From NCBI GenBank assembly GCA_022509205.1, contig JAFLTR010000009.1, positions 1 to 56,978 on the forward strand: DNA of 56,978 nucleotides. The letters run 5' to 3'. Positions within the stretch are counted from its first letter, which is position 1. Each line of letters begins with the position of its first letter. Origin of the DNA: Muribaculaceae bacterium (lineage in GTDB: Bacteria; Bacteroidota; Bacteroidia; Bacteroidales; Muribaculaceae). The position numbers and the translations under genes were made by a program. The notes under the pieces were generated by a model. It had not been told where the DNA came from. It searched no databases and saw nothing but the letters and a program-made list of their open reading frames with translations. Shown in pieces: positions 53,713 through 56,978 of this stretch.

Positions 53713-55047
53713 ATGACACAATGCAAATCTAATACCAAAGGCAAAACTTCGGGAGTGCAGCCCGTTCAAGGGAAACTCGGAGTGATGGTGGTAGGTCTCG
53801 GGGCTGTAGCCACGACTTTCATCAGCGGTGTGTTTTTGGTCAGAAAGGGTCTCGGCAAACCCATCGGGGCAATGACTCAGTATGACAGGATCCGGGTGGG
53901 TGAAGGCTCCGATGAGCAGCACCTGATGTATAGGGATATCGTGCCCTTGGCGTCGCTCGACGATCTTGTATTCGCTGCATGGGATCCATATCCGGCTAAT
54001 GCTTTCGAATCAGCCATCAATGCCGAAGTTCTGAGGGCAAAGGATCTGCTAAAGGTGCAGAAAGAACTTGAAGCCATCCGTCCTCTTCCGGCAGCATTCG
54101 ACAAGGATTATGTGGCCCGAATCGATGGCGACAATGTCAAAGCCGTGAAAGACCGTTGGGATATGACGAATCAGATTCGTGAAGATATCCGGAAATTTAA
54201 AGAGGATAACGGACTGGAGCGTGTCGTGGTGCTATGGGCTGCATCCACGGAGGTGTATGTGCCTGTCGATATGGAAGTGCACGGCACTTTGCAGTCTCTG
54301 GAAGAGGCCATGAAGAAGGACAACAAAGCCTTGATTCCCCCGTCGATGTGTTATGCCTACGCTGCCATAGCTGAGGGTTGTCCCTTTATAATGGGCGCTC
54401 CCAACACCACTGTGGATATACCGGCAATGTGGGAATTTGCCGAAAAGATGAGAGTGCCGATCGCCGGCAAAGACTTCAAGACCGGACAGACGCTGGTGAA
54501 GTCGGGATTCGCTCCCATACTGGGTGTGAGATGCCTGGGCCTCGAGGGCTGGTTCTCCACCAATATCCTCGGAAACAGAGACGGACTTGTGCTTGACGAG
54601 CCGGCAAATTTCCGCACAAAGGAGGTGAGCAAACTTTCCACCTTGGAAAGCATCCTTATGGCAGACAATCAACCGGATCTCTATTCAGATTATTACCATA
54701 AGGTCAGAATAAACTATTATCCTCCGAGGAAAGATAATAAGGAAAGTTGGGATAATATCGATATTTTCGGCTGGCTGGGCTATCCTATGCAGATAAAGAT
54801 TAATTTCTTGTGTAGGGATTCTATACTTGCCGCCCCTGTCTGTCTTGACCTGGTGCTTCTCATAGATATGGCTCAGAGAGCGGGTAATTACGGCATTCAA
54901 CGTTTCTTGAGTTTCTTCCTCAAGAGCCCGATGCACGATTACAGAGAGAAAGAAACCCCGGTCAACAATCTCTTCCAGCAATATATAATGCTCAAGAATG
55001 AATTGAGAAGACTGGGAGGATATAAGGCCGACGAACCTCTGGATTAA
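53713..55047 (+). CDS. ino1: myo-inositol-1-phosphate synthase
   Basis: Converts glucose-6-phosphate to inositol-1-phosphate with NAD in the cytoplasm. I use the ATG at 53713 (444 residues), 4 nt after the preceding stop; an ATG at 53692 overlapping it is an alternative. Visible features are the NAD loop [17 protein letters not shown] near residues 25-41, [16 protein letters not shown] near 228, and the active-site [10 protein letters not shown] near 253 with lysines in place. The short bacterial form of the family is expected. Its presence with two CDP-alcohol phosphatidyltransferases marks an inositol lipid pathway. trmD overlaps its stop by 1 nt. Confidence 0.94.
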   Translation: MTQCKSNTKGKTSGVQPVQGKLGVMVVGLGAVATTFISGVFLVRKGLGKPIGAMTQYDRIRVGEGSDEQHLMYRDIVPLASLDDLVFAAWDPYPANAFESAINAEVLRAKDLLKVQKELEAIRPLPAAFDKDYVARIDGDNVKAVKDRWDMTNQIREDIRKFKEDNGLERVVVLWAASTEVYVPVDMEVHGTLQSLEEAMKKDNKALIPPSMCYAYAAIAEGCPFIMGAPNTTVDIPAMWEFAEKMRVPIAGKDFKTGQTLVKSGFAPILGVRCLGLEGWFSTNILGNRDGLVLDEPANFRTKEVSKLSTLESILMADNQPDLYSDYYHKVRINYYPPRKDNKESWDNIDIFGWLGYPMQIKINFLCRDSILAAPVCLDLVLLIDMAQRAGNYGIQRFLSFFLKSPMHDYREKETPVNNLFQQYIMLKNELRRLGGYKADEPLD

Positions 55048-55724
55048 TGAGAATAGATTTCATCACGGTTTTGCCGGAGATGTTTGAGTCAGTGCTCGGC
55101 ACCTCCATACTCAAGCGTGCCCAAACCAAGGGGCTTGCAGAACTTGTGGTGCATAATCTTCGGGATTACACTGACGACGCCTATAGGAAAGTGGATGACT
55201 ATCCTTTCGGGGGGGAAGCAGGAATGGTGATGAAAATAGAACCCGTCGACCGTTGTATTTCCCATTTACGGGAGCAGAGAAAATATGACGAGGTTATCTT
55301 CACCTCCCCTGATGGCGACACTTTAAATCAGCAGACGGCCAACCGGCTTTCACTTCTGGAAAATATCATAATCCTTTGCGGACATTATAAGGGAGTGGAT
55401 TATCGGATACGGGAACATCTTATTACAAAGGAAATATCCATAGGCGACTATGTGCTGACCGGTGGGGAATTGCCGGCCATGGTGATAGCGGATGCCATAG
55501 TGAGGCTTTTGCCCGGAGCCTTAGGTGATGAGCAGTCGGCTCTCACCGACTCTTTTCAGGATAACCTTCTTGCTCCTCCAATCTACACCCGCCCGGCTGA
55601 ATACAAGGGATGGAAAGTGCCCGAGATACTTTTATCGGGACACGAAGCAAAGATAGCCGAATGGCGCTATCAGCAATCCCTTGAGCGAACGCAGCGACTC
55701 CGCCCCGATCTCCTTGACGAATAA
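55047..55724 (+). CDS. trmD: tRNA (guanine-N1)-methyltransferase
   Basis: Methylates G37 of tRNAs next to the anticodon and prevents frameshifting. It has 225 residues, family length. The trefoil-knot SAM site is seen as [12 protein letters not shown] near residues 110-121 and [17 protein letters not shown] near 129-145; FPEMF-like [14 protein letters not shown] is at the start. tRNA-Pro(CGG), encoded in this same window, is a known TrmD-type substrate in other bacteria. The ATG shares one base with the inositol phosphate synthase stop (TAATG). Confidence 0.96.
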   Translation: MRIDFITVLPEMFESVLGTSILKRAQTKGLAELVVHNLRDYTDDAYRKVDDYPFGGEAGMVMKIEPVDRCISHLREQRKYDEVIFTSPDGDTLNQQTANRLSLLENIIILCGHYKGVDYRIREHLITKEISIGDYVLTGGELPAMVIADAIVRLLPGALGDEQSALTDSFQDNLLAPPIYTRPAEYKGWKVPEILLSGHEAKIAEWRYQQSLERTQRLRPDLLDE

Positions 55725-56091
55725 AGCCCCCGAACACCGAGCCGGCAAATAAGGGGAGGAAGTCAGCAAATAATGGACGGACTTTTTCAAAGTCCACATA
55801 ATTTTAGGACTTATAAAATAAGTCCTTCCCGTTAGAAACCGTCGCGTTAACAGCCAGTTAGCAAATAATGGGAAGAACTTTTTCAAAGTTCTAGTAAATG
55901 AGGACTTATAAAATAAGTCATTCCCGTTAGAAGTCCGGCTCGTTTAGGACTTAAAAATAAGTCCTTCCCGTTAAAGTCCTTCCCGTTAGAAAACAGGCCC
56001 GTTAACAGCGGGGGCCTACAGGGCAGCGGGCTTTGTATTAATTTGCAAATCCGGCTAATTCATCTTATATTTGTGAAACTAAACAACAACG
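55725..56091. repeat. Palindromic repeat array upstream of a nuclease gene
   Basis: A non-coding region with imperfect repeats. GCAAATAATGG plus a hairpin (GGACTTTTTCAAAGTCC or GAACTTTTTCAAAGTTC) occurs at about 55766 and 55861, a period of 95 nt. AGGACTTA...TAAGTCCT palindromes occur at 55806-55826, 55901-55921 (one mismatch) and 55946-55965. TTCCCGTTAGAA-type units recur four times. A promoter is at 56042-56073. The units look like a dispersed family, not CRISPR, since spacers and repeat lengths are irregular. Confidence 0.7.
56042..56073 (+). promoter_or_regulatory. Promoter of the Rpn-family nuclease gene
   Basis: TTTG (56042-56045), 20 nt, TATATTTG (56066-56073), a full consensus match, 18 nt before the ATG. 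Confidence 0.82.
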
Positions 56092-56978
56092 ATGAAATTC
56101 TCCGAATTTATTCCGCCCTTCTCTGACTTCGGTTTCAAAAACCTCTACGGTAAACCGAAACCGGAATCAAAGGAAAATCTAAGGTTTCTGCTGAATGCCA
56201 TAATAAAAGACTGGCCGGGCCTTGAACATGACCCCATAGTCGATCTTCAGTACCGCAACCCTGACCATCAGGGAGATAATCCGGAGAGGAAATCAACCAA
56301 GTTCGATGTCTATTGTGTCACGGAGTCGGGTAAACATTTCATTGTTGAGATGCAAAACCAGCCCGACCGTCATCTAAAACAGAGACTGATCTTTTATCTG
56401 TGTCAGGCGGTCACCGAACTTGACAGGCGCACAAACTCACAGGAACCATGGAATTATGATTTTCCACCGGTGCTGGTAATTATGATGTGCAACTTCATAG
56501 ACCCGGAGATAGACCATGCGGAAGTGAATTATTTCGGGTTGGTGAACCTAAAAACCCATAGGCCCCTGGGAGGATATATAGGACTCTCCTTTATCCAGAT
56601 ACCGTTGTTTCCGGAGAAGAGGGAGGATTGTAAGACAGAAATAGAAAGGATAGTTTTCAGTATGGACAATATGGAAGCAATAATCAACAACAAGGTGGAA
56701 TCTTTCTCTACCCGAGAGGGGGATTTCTACGACCGTATAAAGACGATGAGCCAGACAGCCGCACTATCTGAAAAAGAGTTGCATGCCTATCATCAATGGC
56801 TGAAAGTGGAGAATGATGAACGGCTACGCCTGAAGGAAGCCCGGGATGAGGGTATGGCCAGAGGGGAGCGGCAGCAAGCTTGGCGGAGTGCGGAGAGGAT
56901 GTTTGCCAAGCAATTGCCTCTTGAGGAGATATCCGAATTTACAGGCCTTACTGTAGAGGAACTCAAGAAACGTTTCAA
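56092..56978 (+). CDS. Rpn-family PD-(D/E)XK nuclease / transposase-like protein (3' truncated by window end)
   Basis: The frame from ATG 56092 stays open to the window end (295 codons) and so is partial. The N-terminus FIPPFSDFGFKNLYGKPKP and the nuclease motif Asp72 (FDVYC) with Glu86-x-Gln88 (IVEMQNQ) identify the PD-(D/E)XK nuclease fold of the Rpn/YhgA group, often annotated as putative transposase. Rpn proteins in E. coli promote RecA-independent recombination and some act in phage defence. A basic, charged tail with repeated Arg/Glu begins at about residue 235. It has its own promoter, next to the palindromic repeats. Confidence 0.85.
   Translation, partial: MKFSEFIPPFSDFGFKNLYGKPKPESKENLRFLLNAIIKDWPGLEHDPIVDLQYRNPDHQGDNPERKSTKFDVYCVTESGKHFIVEMQNQPDRHLKQRLIFYLCQAVTELDRRTNSQEPWNYDFPPVLVIMMCNFIDPEIDHAEVNYFGLVNLKTHRPLGGYIGLSFIQIPLFPEKREDCKTEIERIVFSMDNMEAIINNKVESFSTREGDFYDRIKTMSQTAALSEKELHAYHQWLKVENDERLRLKEARDEGMARGERQQAWRSAERMFAKQLPLEEISEFTGLTVEELKKRF

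Noticed and set aside
55764-56010. CRISPR array
   Set aside because: Repeats are irregular in length and spacing, carry internal palindromes, and no cas genes are seen.

Overview
The window looks like a chromosomal segment of a gut-type Bacteroidales, most likely a Muribaculaceae relative (lineage is inference). Signs seen directly are repeated promoters of the Bacteroidota type (TTTG, 19-20 nt, TAnnTTTG), a type III glutamine synthetase, lipoproteins whose cysteine is followed by acidic residues (surface-export signal), fimbrillin-type pilins, proteins with type IX secretion C-terminal domains, and a general lack of Shine-Dalgarno sequences.

Layout. (1) 1-2542: glnN, glutamine synthetase III. 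(2) 2634-9102, minus strand: xylose operon xylA-tkt-xylB-xylE, sharing a bidirectional terminator with glnN. (3) 9605-22387, plus strand: five consecutive surface lipoproteins of the fimbrillin superfamily in an A-B-A-B-C order. (4) 22783-28597, minus strand: complete urease operon ureABC-EFGD behind a strong promoter; the ammonia it makes would feed glutamine synthetase. (5) 28987-35117, minus strand: two very large secreted adhesin-like proteins, translationally coupled. (6) 35672-39956: an AAA+ ATPase, lpxB (lipid A) and a beta-helix lipoprotein. (7) 39987-45054: tRNA-Pro(CGG), a SAM-II-like riboswitch candidate and terminator, metK, a PpiD/SurA-like periplasmic foldase and rlmN. (8) 45094-55047: pdxA, then a cluster that appears to make phospholipid or glycan head groups from CDP-activated polyols: a nucleotidyltransferase, an ATP-grasp enzyme, two paralogous CDP-alcohol phosphatidyltransferases, a HAD phosphatase, an IspD/TarI-like cytidylyltransferase, a polyol-phosphate dehydrogenase, a ribulose-phosphate-3-epimerase homologue, a GtrA membrane protein and myo-inositol-1-phosphate synthase. 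(9) 55047-56978: trmD, a block of palindromic repeats and a truncated Rpn-family PD-(D/E)XK nuclease running off the window.

The two most interesting items are the CDP-polyol/inositol lipid cluster (46172-55047), which joins two activation branches to a duplicated phosphatidyltransferase with a shifted active-site acid, and the metK leader, where a tRNA gene, a SAM-II-like aptamer and an intrinsic terminator appear to lie on one transcript. Calls come from reading motifs by eye; no database search was run.
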